Positions 54,451 through 64,000 of a stretch of DNA of 64,000 bases are shown here, piece after piece; positions within the stretch are counted from its first letter, which is position 1; the number at the start of each line of letters is the position of its first letter. A model generated the notes under the pieces. That model saw only the letters and a list, made by a program, of their open reading frames with translations, searched no databases and was not told the origin of the DNA. The position numbers were made by a program, and so were the translations under genes. Source of the DNA: Nostocoides sp. (GTDB taxonomy: Bacteria; Actinomycetota; Actinomycetes; Actinomycetales; Dermatophilaceae). Location: the NCBI GenBank assembly GCA_016702415.1, contig JADJEA010000026.1, positions 74,243-138,242 on the forward strand, in the 5' to 3' direction.

Positions 54451-55536
54451 TCACATCGTGGCGGGAACCTTGATCTCGCCGGAGATGATCTTGGCCTTGT
54501 ACTCGTCGAGCTTGGCGACGATGTCGTCGATGTGCCCGCCGGTGGTGCTGTAGCCGACACCGTCGGCCTTGAGGTCGTAGACGATATTGCCGGCGGCGGC
54601 CTCACCCTTGACGGCCTTCGACAGGTAGTCGTAGACCGCCACGTCGACCTTCTTGAGCATCGAGGTGAGGATGACGTCGCGGACACCGGCCTCGGCCGTC
54701 TTGGCCTGGTCGGAGTCGACACCGATCGCCCACGCCTTGGCGGCCTTGGCCGCGGTGAAGACGCCCGCGCCGGAGCCGCCGGCGGCGTGGTAGACCACGT
54801 CGGCGCCGCCCTGGAACATGCCCTCGGCTGCGGTCTTGCCCTTGGCCGGGTCACCGAAACCACTGAAGTCCGGCGGCTGGGTCAGGTAGGTGGAGTCGAT
54901 CTTGATCTTGGGGTTGACCGCCTTGGCGCCCGCCTCGAAGCCCGCCTGGAACTTCACGATCAGGGGAACGTTGACGCCACCGACGAAGCCGATGTGCCCG
55001 GCCTTGCTCTTGAGTGCCGCGGCCGCACCGACGAGGAAGGACCCCTCGTTCTCGGCGAACGTCAACTGGGCGACATTGGCGGCCTTGGAGGCGTCCGAGG
55101 CGTCATCGATGATCGCGAAGTGGACGTCGGGGTTCTCCTTGGCCACCTTGCCGACGGAGGCGGCATACGCGAAACCGACCGCGACAATGTTGGTGTAGCC
55201 GGCGTCGACGAGCTGGTTGAGGCGCTCCTCACGCGCCGCTTCGTTCTCGCCGTTGACCGCCGTGGCTTCCTTGATGTCGATCCCGAAGTCGGCCTTGGCC
55301 TTGTCGAGACCGGCCGCCGCGGCGTCGTTGAAGGACTGGTCTCCCCGACCGCCCACGTCGTACGCCATGCCGACCTTGACGTCGGAGGCCGCCGCCGACG
55401 AGCTCGTCGCGGAGCCGGACGTGGCGGAGGAGCTTCCGCCCGCGGTGGTCGACTCCTTCGACGTCGAGCCGCCGCAACCGGCGAGGGCCATGGTGCCGAC
55501 CGAGATCACGGCGGCAACCTTCAGAAGTGGACGCAA
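54451..55536 (-). CDS. BMP-family nucleoside-binding lipoprotein
   Basis: A 361-residue lipoprotein with signal peptide and lipobox LAGC, a Ser/Thr linker (about 25-55) and the BMP/PnrA fold (VKVGMAYDVGGRGDQSFNDA, then AIIDDASDASKAANVAQLTF and GFVGGVNVPLIVKFQAGFEAG in parts). Relatives bind purine nucleosides for import. TTG 55536 is selected because AAGGAG stands 7 bases upstream. It heads the operon of ATPase, permeases, cdd, deoA and add, giving uptake and first degradation steps in one transcript. Confidence 0.92.
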   Translation of the reverse strand: MRPLLKVAAVISVGTMALAGCGGSTSKESTTAGGSSSATSGSATSSSAAASDVKVGMAYDVGGRGDQSFNDAAAAGLDKAKADFGIDIKEATAVNGENEAAREERLNQLVDAGYTNIVAVGFAYAASVGKVAKENPDVHFAIIDDASDASKAANVAQLTFAENEGSFLVGAAAALKSKAGHIGFVGGVNVPLIVKFQAGFEAGAKAVNPKIKIDSTYLTQPPDFSGFGDPAKGKTAAEGMFQGGADVVYHAAGGSGAGVFTAAKAAKAWAIGVDSDQAKTAEAGVRDVILTSMLKKVDVAVYDYLSKAVKGEAAAGNIVYDLKADGVGYSTTGGHIDDIVAKLDEYKAKIISGEIKVPATM

Positions 55537-55645
55537 GATGCATCTCCTTACTCGTGTTCGTGGCGCAGATGTCACGCGCCAACTCGCGCCAGGATAGTTC
55601 CCACCGAGACGTGCCCGGTCACGCTGGGACGCGTGTGACGAACCG

Positions 55646-56857
55646 TTACGAAGTCGCGACGTCCGCGGCGGTATGCCGCGCGATCGCCGTCAGGGCGACC
55701 GACCCCAGGAGCTTGGCCCCCGCGTCGATGGCCCGCTCGTCGACGATGTAGTCGCCCTGGTGGAGGTCGTAGGTTCGACCCCCGACGGTGCGGGTCCCCA
55801 ACCGGGCCATCGCCCCAGGCGCATGGTGGAGATACCACGCGAAGTCCTCCCCGCCCATCGACTGGCCCGTCGGGACCGCCGCCAGGCCCACGGCCGCCGT
55901 GGCTGCCCGCAGGTCGGCGATGGCATCGGCGGTATTGACGACGGGCGGCACGCCCGGGACGTGCTCGAGCTCGGCCTGGACCCCGAAGGGTTCGGTGACC
56001 TCGTCGACGATGCGCTCGAGCAGCGGTCGCAACCCGGCCCAGACCTCGGAATCGAGCACGCGGAGGGTGCCCTCGGCATACCCCGTCGAGGGGATGACGT
56101 TGCCGGCGCGGCCGGCGTGGACCTGACCCCAGACGATCAGGGCGGCGGCGCGCGGGTCGACCCGGCGGGAGAGGAGAGTGGGGACGTCGGTGACGACCTT
56201 GGCGAGCGCGAACGTGAGGTCCTCGGTCAGGTGCGGCCGCGAGGTGTGGCCACCGTGGCCCTTGAGCGAGACCTTGATCCGGTCGCACGCCGCGGTCAGC
56301 GGCCCCTCGCGCAGACCCACTTGGCCGACGTCGAGCCCGGGATCGCAGTGGACGGCGTATGCCGCGTCCACCCCCTCCATCCCGCCCTGGGCGATGACGT
56401 CATCGGCGCCGCCGGGGATGGCCTCCTCCGCCGGCTGGAAGAAGAGCCGCACCGCGGCGCCGGTCGCCTCGAGATGCTCGACCTGCTCGGCGAGGGCGAG
56501 AGCCGCACCCAGGAGGGCGGAGGTGTGGACGTCGTGTCCGCAGGCGTGGCAGACCTCGGGACTGATCGAGGCGAAGTCGAGGCCGGTGCGCTCTCGCACC
56601 GGAAGGGCGTCGATATCGGCGCGCAGCGCCACTCGGTATGCCGCCTCCCCCGCCCCGATGTCGGCGATCAGGCCGGTGCCGTCGAGTCGGTGGTACCGGA
56701 TGCCGGCGGTCGCGAGGCGCTCCGCGATGACGGCCGTGGTGCGGAACTCGTGGCGGCTCAGTTCCGGGTGTTGATGGAGGTCTCGCCGAACGGCGACGAG
56801 GTCCGGGCCGTGCGCCTCGACGGCGCGGCAGAGCTCGGTGATGGGGTCGAGGGTCAT
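55646..56857 (-). CDS. M20-family amidohydrolase
   Basis: A 403-residue metallo-amidohydrolase of the M20D type (N-acyl amino acid or indole-acetyl-amide hydrolases). Metal and catalytic motifs are VRRDLHQHPELSRHEFRTTA near 22, EVCHACGHDVHTSALLG near 100 and QPAEEAIPGGADDVI near 140; the dimer-domain His is in LKGHGGHTSRPH and the last ligand in HHAPG near 360. The substrate is not known. ATG 56857 gives the full domain. It is upstream of the nucleoside operon, with a 109-base gap. Confidence 0.88.
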   Translation of the reverse strand: MTLDPITELCRAVEAHGPDLVAVRRDLHQHPELSRHEFRTTAVIAERLATAGIRYHRLDGTGLIADIGAGEAAYRVALRADIDALPVRERTGLDFASISPEVCHACGHDVHTSALLGAALALAEQVEHLEATGAAVRLFFQPAEEAIPGGADDVIAQGGMEGVDAAYAVHCDPGLDVGQVGLREGPLTAACDRIKVSLKGHGGHTSRPHLTEDLTFALAKVVTDVPTLLSRRVDPRAAALIVWGQVHAGRAGNVIPSTGYAEGTLRVLDSEVWAGLRPLLERIVDEVTEPFGVQAELEHVPGVPPVVNTADAIADLRAATAAVGLAAVPTGQSMGGEDFAWYLHHAPGAMARLGTRTVGGRTYDLHQGDYIVDERAIDAGAKLLGSVALTAIARHTAADVATS

Positions 56858-56891
56858 TGCGTCTTCGATGGTAGTGCGCCGCCCGGCCGGC

Positions 56892-57974
56892 TCAGACAAG
56901 TCGGCCCCGCCCGGTGGCCTTGAGGTGCTCGACGACGAGCTTGACGTCCTGGGCCCGCTCTCGGGTGGTGACGAGGACGGCGTCGGGAGTGTCGACGACG
57001 ACGACATCCTCGATGCCGAGGAGGGCGACGAGCCGGCCCCCGTCGGCGACGACGACCCCGCTGCTGTCGATGGCCTCGACGAGGGTCGGGTCCCCCACCA
57101 CAGCGCATCCCCGGGGACCCGGCGGCAGCATCGCCCCGAGCGAGGCGAAGTCGCCGATGTCGTCCCATCCGAAGCTACCCGGGACGACGACGACCTGGCC
57201 GGCGTCGGCGGCGGGCTCGGCGATGGCGTGGTCGATGGCGATCCGGGGCAGGGTCGGCCAGAGATCGGGCAGGCGCTCGGGCTCGGCGGCAATCCGGCGC
57301 AGCGACTCGGTGAAGCGGGGCTGCCACTGGGCCAGAAGGTCGAGCAGGCGGGTAGCCCGAACGACGAACATCCCGGCGTTCCACCGGAATTCGCCAGTCT
57401 GGAGATAGGCCGCCGCCCGCTCGGCGGTGGGCTTCTCGACGAACTGCCGCGCGTGGCGCGCGGTCGGGAACCCGGCCACGGGCTTGCCGGACTGGATGTA
57501 CCCGAAGCCGGTCGCGGCATACGTCGGGGTGATCCCGATCGTCACGAGGTGACCCGCGGCGGCGGCGGTGATCGCCTCGCCGATGCACTCGTCGAAGGCG
57601 CCTTCGTGGGTGATGACGTGGTCGGCCGCGAAGGACCCGAGGATGGCGTCGGGGTCGCGGGCCTCGAGCACGGCGGCGGCGAGCCCGATCGCGGCCATGG
57701 AGTCGCGTGGAGTCGGCTCGACGAGGACGTTGTCGTCCGGCAGGTGCGGGAGTTGGGCCCGCACCTCCTCGACATGGGCCGTCCCCGTGACGACGAGGAC
57801 CCGGTCGCCGGCCAGCGGCTGCAGCCGATCCACGGTGGCCTGGAGGAGGGTTCGGCCGCTGCCGGTGAGGTCGTGGAGGAACTTCGGGCTACCGGCCCGG
57901 CTGACCGGCCAGAGCCGGGTGCCCGCGCCACCCGCGGGGATCACGGCACAGAAGGAGTCGTATGGCGCGGCCAT
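56892..57974 (-). CDS. manC: Mannose-1-phosphate guanylyltransferase
   Basis: A 360-residue nucleotidyltransferase making GDP-mannose. The signature is CAVIPAGGAGTRLWPVSRAG at residues 9-28 followed by SPKFLHDL. Other marks are VEPTPRDSMAAIGLAA, FAADHVI, QFVEKPTAERAAAYL and FRWNAGMFVVRA. No isomerase domain is fused. GDP-mannose would feed mannosylated lipids and wall glycans. ATG 57974 starts MAAPYDSFCAVIPAGG. It lies 34 bases upstream of the amidohydrolase. Confidence 0.93.
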   Translation of the reverse strand: MAAPYDSFCAVIPAGGAGTRLWPVSRAGSPKFLHDLTGSGRTLLQATVDRLQPLAGDRVLVVTGTAHVEEVRAQLPHLPDDNVLVEPTPRDSMAAIGLAAAVLEARDPDAILGSFAADHVITHEGAFDECIGEAITAAAAGHLVTIGITPTYAATGFGYIQSGKPVAGFPTARHARQFVEKPTAERAAAYLQTGEFRWNAGMFVVRATRLLDLLAQWQPRFTESLRRIAAEPERLPDLWPTLPRIAIDHAIAEPAADAGQVVVVPGSFGWDDIGDFASLGAMLPPGPRGCAVVGDPTLVEAIDSSGVVVADGGRLVALLGIEDVVVVDTPDAVLVTTRERAQDVKLVVEHLKATGRGRLV

Positions 57975-58149
57975 GCCCGGCACGCTATCCCGCCTCACCG
58001 CCCCCGGTCGAACTCGCCTCCGCGGTCGCCGGGAGCGGCCGGGAGCGGCAGTTGCGGGAGCGGAACGCCGGCGGGCCGGCTGGGGGCACGGACGCCGCGG
58101 GCGTTGCGGGGGACGGGCGGTGTTGGCGGCCGCAGGGGGGCAGGCGGCG

Positions 58150-59266
58150 TCAGCGGCGCACGAGCCGGGTGGCGCGCAAGGCCAGGCCCGCCGCGGCGGT
58201 CGCGGCGGCACCGAGCACCGCGCCGGCCGCGACGCTGGCCCGATCCGAGGAGCGCTGGTCGAGGGTGGGCAGGCCCAGGGCCGCCCGGGCCGCGGCATCC
58301 TGCGGCAGACCGGAGGGTGCGCGGTGGGTCCACTCGGCGGCGGCTTGCTCGCGAGTGGCGGGGCCCTCGGCGACCGTCGGCTCCTCGCCGGGCCTCGTCG
58401 TCTTCGCCAGGTTGATCGCGTCGATGTCATTGGGTGCCCAGGCCGCGGACATGAGCATGGCGCGGGCGATGAGGTTGAGAAAGGCCAAGAGCCCGACGAC
58501 GAGGGCGATGGACGCGAAGAGCTTGTTGTCCATGGTGCCGGCGATAAGACGGGTGCCGAAGGTCTGCAGGAGGGTCATCGCCACTCCCCCGAACAGTGAT
58601 CCGTTGCGGAGGGCGTTCGACGGCAACTCGACGCCGGAGAGGATGCGCAACATCAGCGCGACCAGGAGGGCGTTGGCGACGAACGCGACCACGAGCCCGG
58701 CGATCGTGACCACCCAGGACTGGCCGCCGAGGCCGACCCACGACGCAACCCCTTGGGCGATGGCCCCCGTCACGCCGCTGACCACGGCCGCGAGGACCAC
58801 GCCGAGGCCGAGGGGTGGCCAGGACGAGGAGATCGCGGAGTTTGTTGGTGACAAAGTTGCCCGGCTCCCCGCTGACCCCGAAAATCGCGCGGATGCCGTC
58901 GCGCAGCGCCGAGAGCCAGCCGAGGCCGGCCCAGAGCAGGCCAAGCAGGCCGACGATGGCCGTGATGCTCAGCGTTGTCCCCGTGGGGATCGACATCGGG
59001 ATGAGTCCGCCGGGATTGGCCTCGGTCTGCACGAAGCCCGGTAGTTGCCAGTCGATCGCGTCTTGGACGGTCTTGAGCGTCTCGGGGTGGCCGCGCAGGA
59101 CGAGCCCGAAGACGGTGAACCCGAGCGCAATCGCGGGAAAGGGAGAAGAAGGCGAAGTAGGTGACGCCCCGGCGAGGAGACCGCCGCGGGCAGCGCCATA
59201 CCGGTCCCAGGCCCGCCAGGCCGGGGTCTTCTGCAGGCGGCCCAGGAGGGCCTTCAGGCTGTCCAC
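58150..59266 (-). CDS. YihY/BrkB-family membrane protein, broken by at least three indels
   Basis: A YihY/virulence factor BrkB-type membrane protein of about 370 residues once frames are joined. The N-terminus VDSLKALLGRLQKTPAW begins at GTG 59266. Family segments FPAIALGFTVFGLVLRG and SALRDGIRAIFGV are in one frame, VTYFAFFSL in another, and GLGVVLAAVVSGVTGAIAQ in a third. Shifts are needed near 59167-59170 (four C), 59135-59143, and 58813-58816 (four G). All fall in short homopolymers. The C-terminus is a soluble tail plus a last helix. Function unknown. Confidence 0.75.
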
Positions 59267-59784
59267 GCGGTCATTGTCCTGGAGGTCGAAGGCCTTCACC
59301 GGCCGCCAGACCTCGTCGTCGCCGTGGTGGTACAGATGGATCGCGGGGACGGGGAAGGCGACGGCGAAATCGTCGAGATCGACGAACGCGGCATCGAGTT
59401 CCTCCTCGCTGATGTTGTGCGCGACCGTCACGCTGGGGTGGTAGTCGAACTCCAACTCACGCGCGACCGGACCCTGCCGGATGGCCGACTCCAGCGCCTC
59501 GCACTCGCTGACCCCCTGGTGAGTTGGACGAACACCACCGGGGAGACCGGCCGGAAGGTCTCGGTCGACTCCAGCGCGATGTCGAAGGCGTGGTGGCGGC
59601 ACGCGACGTCGGCGAGATGGTCCTCGAACGCCTCCAAGTCGTCCGCATCGACCTCCGTCGGGGGCAGGAGAGTCACATGCGGAGGGATGGCGTGGGCCAA
59701 CGGGTCCCCGAAGCGCTCGCGCCGTTCCTGCAGGAAGCTTGCGTAGGGCTCCGGAATCGCGACGGCGACGCCGATGGTGGGCAT
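59267..59784 (-). CDS. 2'-5' RNA ligase/phosphoesterase superfamily protein, frameshifted
   Basis: A LigT/CPDase-like protein of about 170 residues. The first HxT motif is in AHAIPPHVTLLPPTEVDAD near residue 35 and the second HxS/T region is in FDYHPSVTVAHNI. The first part starts at ATG 59784; a one-base deletion around 59512-59524 moves the rest (SECEALESAIRQGPVARELE) to another frame. Its exact end is uncertain because it runs into the YihY reading without a stop. Confidence 0.72.
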
Positions 59785-59804
59785 GCCTGGGAGAGTAGCG
59801 CTCG

Positions 59805-60820
59805 TCAGTCGCGCGGCAGCAGGCCGATCGCCGCACGAACCCGGGCCAGGGTGCCCGCGGCGACGACGCGGGCCTTGGCCGATCCCTCGGCGACGATCCG
59901 GTCGAGTTCCGCGGGGTCGGCGAGGAGATCGCGCATACGACCCTGGAAGGGTTCCAGGGCACCGACCACGACGTCGGCGACCTCGGCTTTGAGGTCGCCA
60001 TACCCCTTGCCGGAGAACGCCGTCTCGAGGTCGGGGATCGTCGTGCCGGAGAGCGTCGCGTGGATGACGAGGAGGTTGGAGACACCCGGCGGACTGCGGG
60101 TCGTATCTGATCTCGCGCTCGGTGTCCGTCACGGCCGACCGGATCTTCTTGGCGATGCGCTTCGGGTCGTCCAGGAGGTCGATCAGGCCGAGTTCCGCCG
60201 AGGTGGACTTGGACATCTTCGACGTCGGGTCCTGCAGGTCCTGGATCTTGGCGCTGCCCGTGACGATAAAGGGCTCCGGGACGGTGAGGATGCGGCCGAA
60301 TCGCGCGTTCATCCGCTCGGCGAGGTCGCGGGTGAGCTCGAGATGCTGGCGCTGATCCTCCCCGACGGGGACCAGGTTGAGTCGTAGAGAAGGATGTCGG
60401 CGGCCGCGAGGATCGGGTAGGTGAAGAGACCGACATTGGCCGACTGGCCCTTGGCTGTCTTGTCCTTGAACTGCGTCATCCGACTGGCTTCGCCGAATCC
60501 GGTCTGGCAGGACAGGATCCACGCCAGTTCGGCATGCTCGGGGACGAGGCTCTGCAGGACCAGAGTGGCGCGGATGGATCGACCCCGGCCGCGAGATACT
60601 GCGCGGCGGTCACGCGCGCACGCCGGCGCAGGACTTCCGGGTCGGTCGGGACCGTCAGGGCATGGAGGTCGACGACGCCGTAGTAGGCGTCGTAGTCGTC
60701 CTGGAGCTTGACCCAGTTGACCAGCGCGCCGGTAGTTGCCGAGGTGCAGCGAGTCGAGGTCGGCTGCATACCGGAGAAGATGCGCTTCGGGCGCGCGGGA
60801 GCGGTGGCGTCACTGGGCAT
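59805..60820 (-). CDS. trpS: Tryptophanyl-tRNA synthetase, broken by several indels
   Basis: Charges tRNA-Trp. The start MPSDATAPARPKRIFSGMQP (ATG 60820), the HxGN region (LHLGNY, out of frame), GALVNWVKLQDDYDAYYGVV, LVPVGEDQRQHLELTRDLAE, the KMSKS loop (DPTSKMSKSTSAELG) and the C-terminal RAAIGLLPRD before a stop at 59805 are all present but in different frames. At least four small indels are needed. Total span matches a normal ~338-residue enzyme. As trpS is essential, sequence error is more likely than a real pseudogene. Confidence 0.88.
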
Positions 60821-60873
60821 CCACGCATTCTGCCAGGCGAGCCGGGGCGGTTCCACGCAGTTACGCTGCCTCC

Positions 60874-62030
<1,157 letters not shown>

Positions 62031-62710
62031 GACGCGTCGGAGGGACGGGGGGTGGAGGCGTGGGGCGCGCGGCGCGGTTGGCGGCGCGTGACCGGACCCC
62101 CGGCCACCAACGCGGCATACCGCGTCCTCGTCGCTGCGTCTGCGCAGGTCAGGCCCTGGGCTCGGCACCCCTCTTTCGATGCTGTAGCCGGGGTACGCGA
62201 CCTCGGCCACACGCAACCCCAAAACACCACCTCCGTATGCCGCGCCGACCACCGTCAGTCCCCGCCTGTGGCGATGCGTTGGGACGAACTCATTACCAAG
62301 CGGCAGGTCGTCAACGTGGGGGATCACGTCGATCCTTGAGGTCGGCTGCATCCAGGGCACGACGGCCGTAGTCATCATCCACGCCGTGCTGCCCACGCCG
62401 GCGGGCTCGCCGTTCGCTTTGAGGGCTACGCGCCAAACGCCGGCGACGAGTTGGATGTCAATGCACCGTAGAGCTCCGAGCAGACGTCGCCGAGCAGTCG
62501 GCCGGCGAGGGACGCCTTCTCGATGTCGCCAGACCGCCCGCGGCCGGCATGTCCTGGGTGTCGATCAGCGCCTTCGTCGGCGCTCCGGCAGACGCAGCCG
62601 GTCAACGCTACAGGCCCCGCGTGGCCTAGGAAGCGCACGTTTGACAGCCATTGGGGCTCAGAATGACAGGCCCCGTGGCGTGGTTGGGCTTTGAGGTGGT
62701 CCTCGGTGCC
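62031..62710. other. Region without a confident gene between galK and the insertion sequence
   Basis: No complete gene is visible in these 680 bases. On the minus strand two stretches carry the iterated heptamer in frame (VVGAAYGGGVLGLRVAEVAY near 62230 and RYAALVAGG near 62110) but in different frames, so a frameshifted minus-strand gene convergent with galK is possible. Nearer the insertion sequence only short, unrecognised readings remain. Confidence 0.4.
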
Positions 62711-63938
62711 CTACTCGCCGCTGTCGATGGCGGCGTGTGCACCAATATCCACGGCATCGTTGAGCAGTGCCATGGACTCCTCTGAGAGGTAGCGGCGGTC
62801 GCTGGCGATCCATTCGTCGTGCATGTCGATCAGGACCGCTCCGACGAGCCGGATGACGGCGGCGGTGTTAGGGAAGATCCCGACGACCCGGCTGCGGCGC
62901 TTGATCTCTTTGTTGACCCGTTCAAGGGGGTTGGTCGACCAGATCTTGCGCCAGTGCGCCTTCGGGAACGCGGTGAACGCGAGGACCTCGGACTTGGCCT
63001 GGTCCATCAGTGGCCCCGACTTTCAGGAAGGACTTGGCGAGTTGGTCGCGGACCTCGTCCATGCCGTACTTGCTGACAGCGTCAGGGGTCGGGTTGGGCG
63101 AAAATCGTGCGGAACACTGCGGCGACCATGTCGGCGTGGCTCTTGGGCGTGCGCTAGCAGGTTTCGGGCGAAGTGGACTCAGCACCTCTGGTGCGCGGGC
63201 CCTGGAAGGAGCGCCTGAGCGCCGCGACGAAGACCGGAGTGCTGGTCGCTGATCACCAAGCCGCACCCCGGTCGGGCCGCGCTGCTTCAGCGGAAACGGG
63301 AACGCCCGCAAGAACGTCTCCTCCTCGCTATCGCCGGCGTCAGGCCCAGGACGTGTCGGGTGCCCGTCGGCAGCGATCCCGGTCGCGACGATCGGCCATG
63401 GAGACGACGTGGCCGCCCTTGGAGCTTGTTCCGTGTAGGTAGGTCGCGTCCCAGGTACACATACGGAAGGTGATGTCGGCCAGGGAACGGGTGCGGAACA
63501 CGCCCACGGTCATCGAGCTGTTCGATCAGGAGACCTCGGACTTGGAGATCCGAATCCGCACCAAGCGCCACGACCAGGTCATCGACGCTGCGGGTGGACA
63601 CTCACGTGGACGTTAGGCCTCCGCCACCACCGCGCGTACAGCGCCTGGTCGATCCGCCGACGGGGTTCAGGATTGAGGGAAGAACAGACCGCTGCCGACA
63701 GGGATCCTGGCTCGACATCGTGGCTTTGGTGGTCAGCAGCTGAGGACGTGAACCATTGCGCTCGGTGAGCACGGATCTGAATTTGCACTCATAGCGTTGC
63801 GCTTCAAATCCACCCGCAGCCTCGAACTCGACGAGCTCTTGCAGCACGGTACGGACCGACTCGCGGATCATGTCCACGCCATCGCCGGCGCGGAACGCCT
63901 CCAACAACTCGGACAGGGCAGACTCCGGGTAAGGCCAT
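62711..63938 (-). mobile_element. IS256-family (mutator-type) transposase, frameshifted
   Basis: The C-terminal part reads cleanly (KAHWRKIWSTNPLERVNKEI, then LIDMHDEWIASDRRYLSEES), a hallmark of IS256-family transposases. Other parts in shifted frames are MIRESVRTVLQELVEFEAA near the start, STRSVDDLVVALGADS, FPYVYLDATYL-like fragments and DAVSKYGMDEVRDQLAKS. The start is near ATG 63938 and at least five indels break the frame. Terminal inverted repeats could not be fixed; the right end may lie beyond the window. The element contains no GTATGCC heptamer, unlike the host genes. Confidence 0.85.
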
Positions 63939-64000
63939 CTCGGTGGGTCTCCTTCGGTGGGTGACTTGGTGCTTACACGCCGAAGATCCCGCCGATGGCC

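Noticed and set aside
52744..55638. A 964-codon plus-strand reading opposite the nucleoside importer
   Set aside because: It is an antisense shadow of the ATPase and binding-protein genes, with Asp/Gly/Val-rich low-complexity product.

Overview
The window is about 70 percent GC and densely coded, with genes packed into long runs that overlap by 4 bases (ATGA or GTGA). GTG and TTG starts are common. Gene content (mfd-SurA-like lipoprotein-mazG, eno-ftsB-DUF501-ppx, SigE-type sigma factor, BMP-type nucleoside transporter, LpdA-type quinone reductase) points to an actinomycete, most likely a relative of the Intrasporangiaceae/Dermatophilaceae. No 16S gene or other direct species marker is present.

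Layout. 1-4.8 kb: the end of a MutL-type glutamate mutase accessory gene, a DUF1992 gene, an SGNH hydrolase, a Bax-inhibitor-1 membrane protein, a tRNA-Leu and a TetR regulator. 4.9-18.1 kb: a long minus-strand housekeeping block with ppx, DUF501, ftsB, eno, a SigE-like sigma factor with a membrane partner, a YhhN lysoplasmalogenase, the pseudouridine catabolic pair psuG/psuK, mazG, a SurA-like lipoprotein, mfd and pth. 18.1-24.5 kb: a five-gene envelope-glycan operon (sulfotransferase, MVN-type flippase, O-antigen-ligase-like protein, two GT4 glycosyltransferases). 24.7-28.4 kb: a small membrane protein and a lipoprotein of lower GC, MetA, a NUDIX hydrolase and LpdA. 28.5-32.5 kb: a four-gene ABC importer of the polyamine/iron type, followed by a striking poly-G tract and a hairpin-rich repeat.

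32.7-57 kb is dominated by nucleoside salvage: purine nucleoside phosphorylase, phosphopentomutase/phosphoglucomutase, deoxyribose-phosphate aldolase with two aldehyde dehydrogenases, a uridine-kinase-like protein, adenosine deaminase, thymidine phosphorylase, cytidine deaminase and a complete BMP-type nucleoside ABC importer. Together these can import nucleosides, deaminate and phosphorolyse them, isomerise the pentose phosphate and cleave deoxyribose 5-phosphate to glyceraldehyde 3-phosphate and acetaldehyde, which the aldehyde dehydrogenase can oxidise. Set inside this block (36-41.8 kb) is an unrelated secreted system: two paralogous ~750-residue exported proteins that look like actinobacterial subtilases with the catalytic domain removed, followed at once by a sedolisin (S53) protease.

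The right end (58-64 kb) carries a YihY/BrkB membrane protein, a 2'-5' RNA ligase-like protein, trpS, galK and an IS256-family transposase. All are broken by many single-base and two-base indels. Because trpS is essential, this looks more like poor sequence at this end than real decay.

The most unusual global signal is a heptamer, GTATGCC/GGCATAC, seen about 95 times on the two strands where about 6-7 would be expected by base composition. Inside genes it nearly always encodes Tyr-Ala (TAT GCC) or Ala-Tyr (GCA TAC) using otherwise disfavoured codons, and it also occurs at start codons and between genes.
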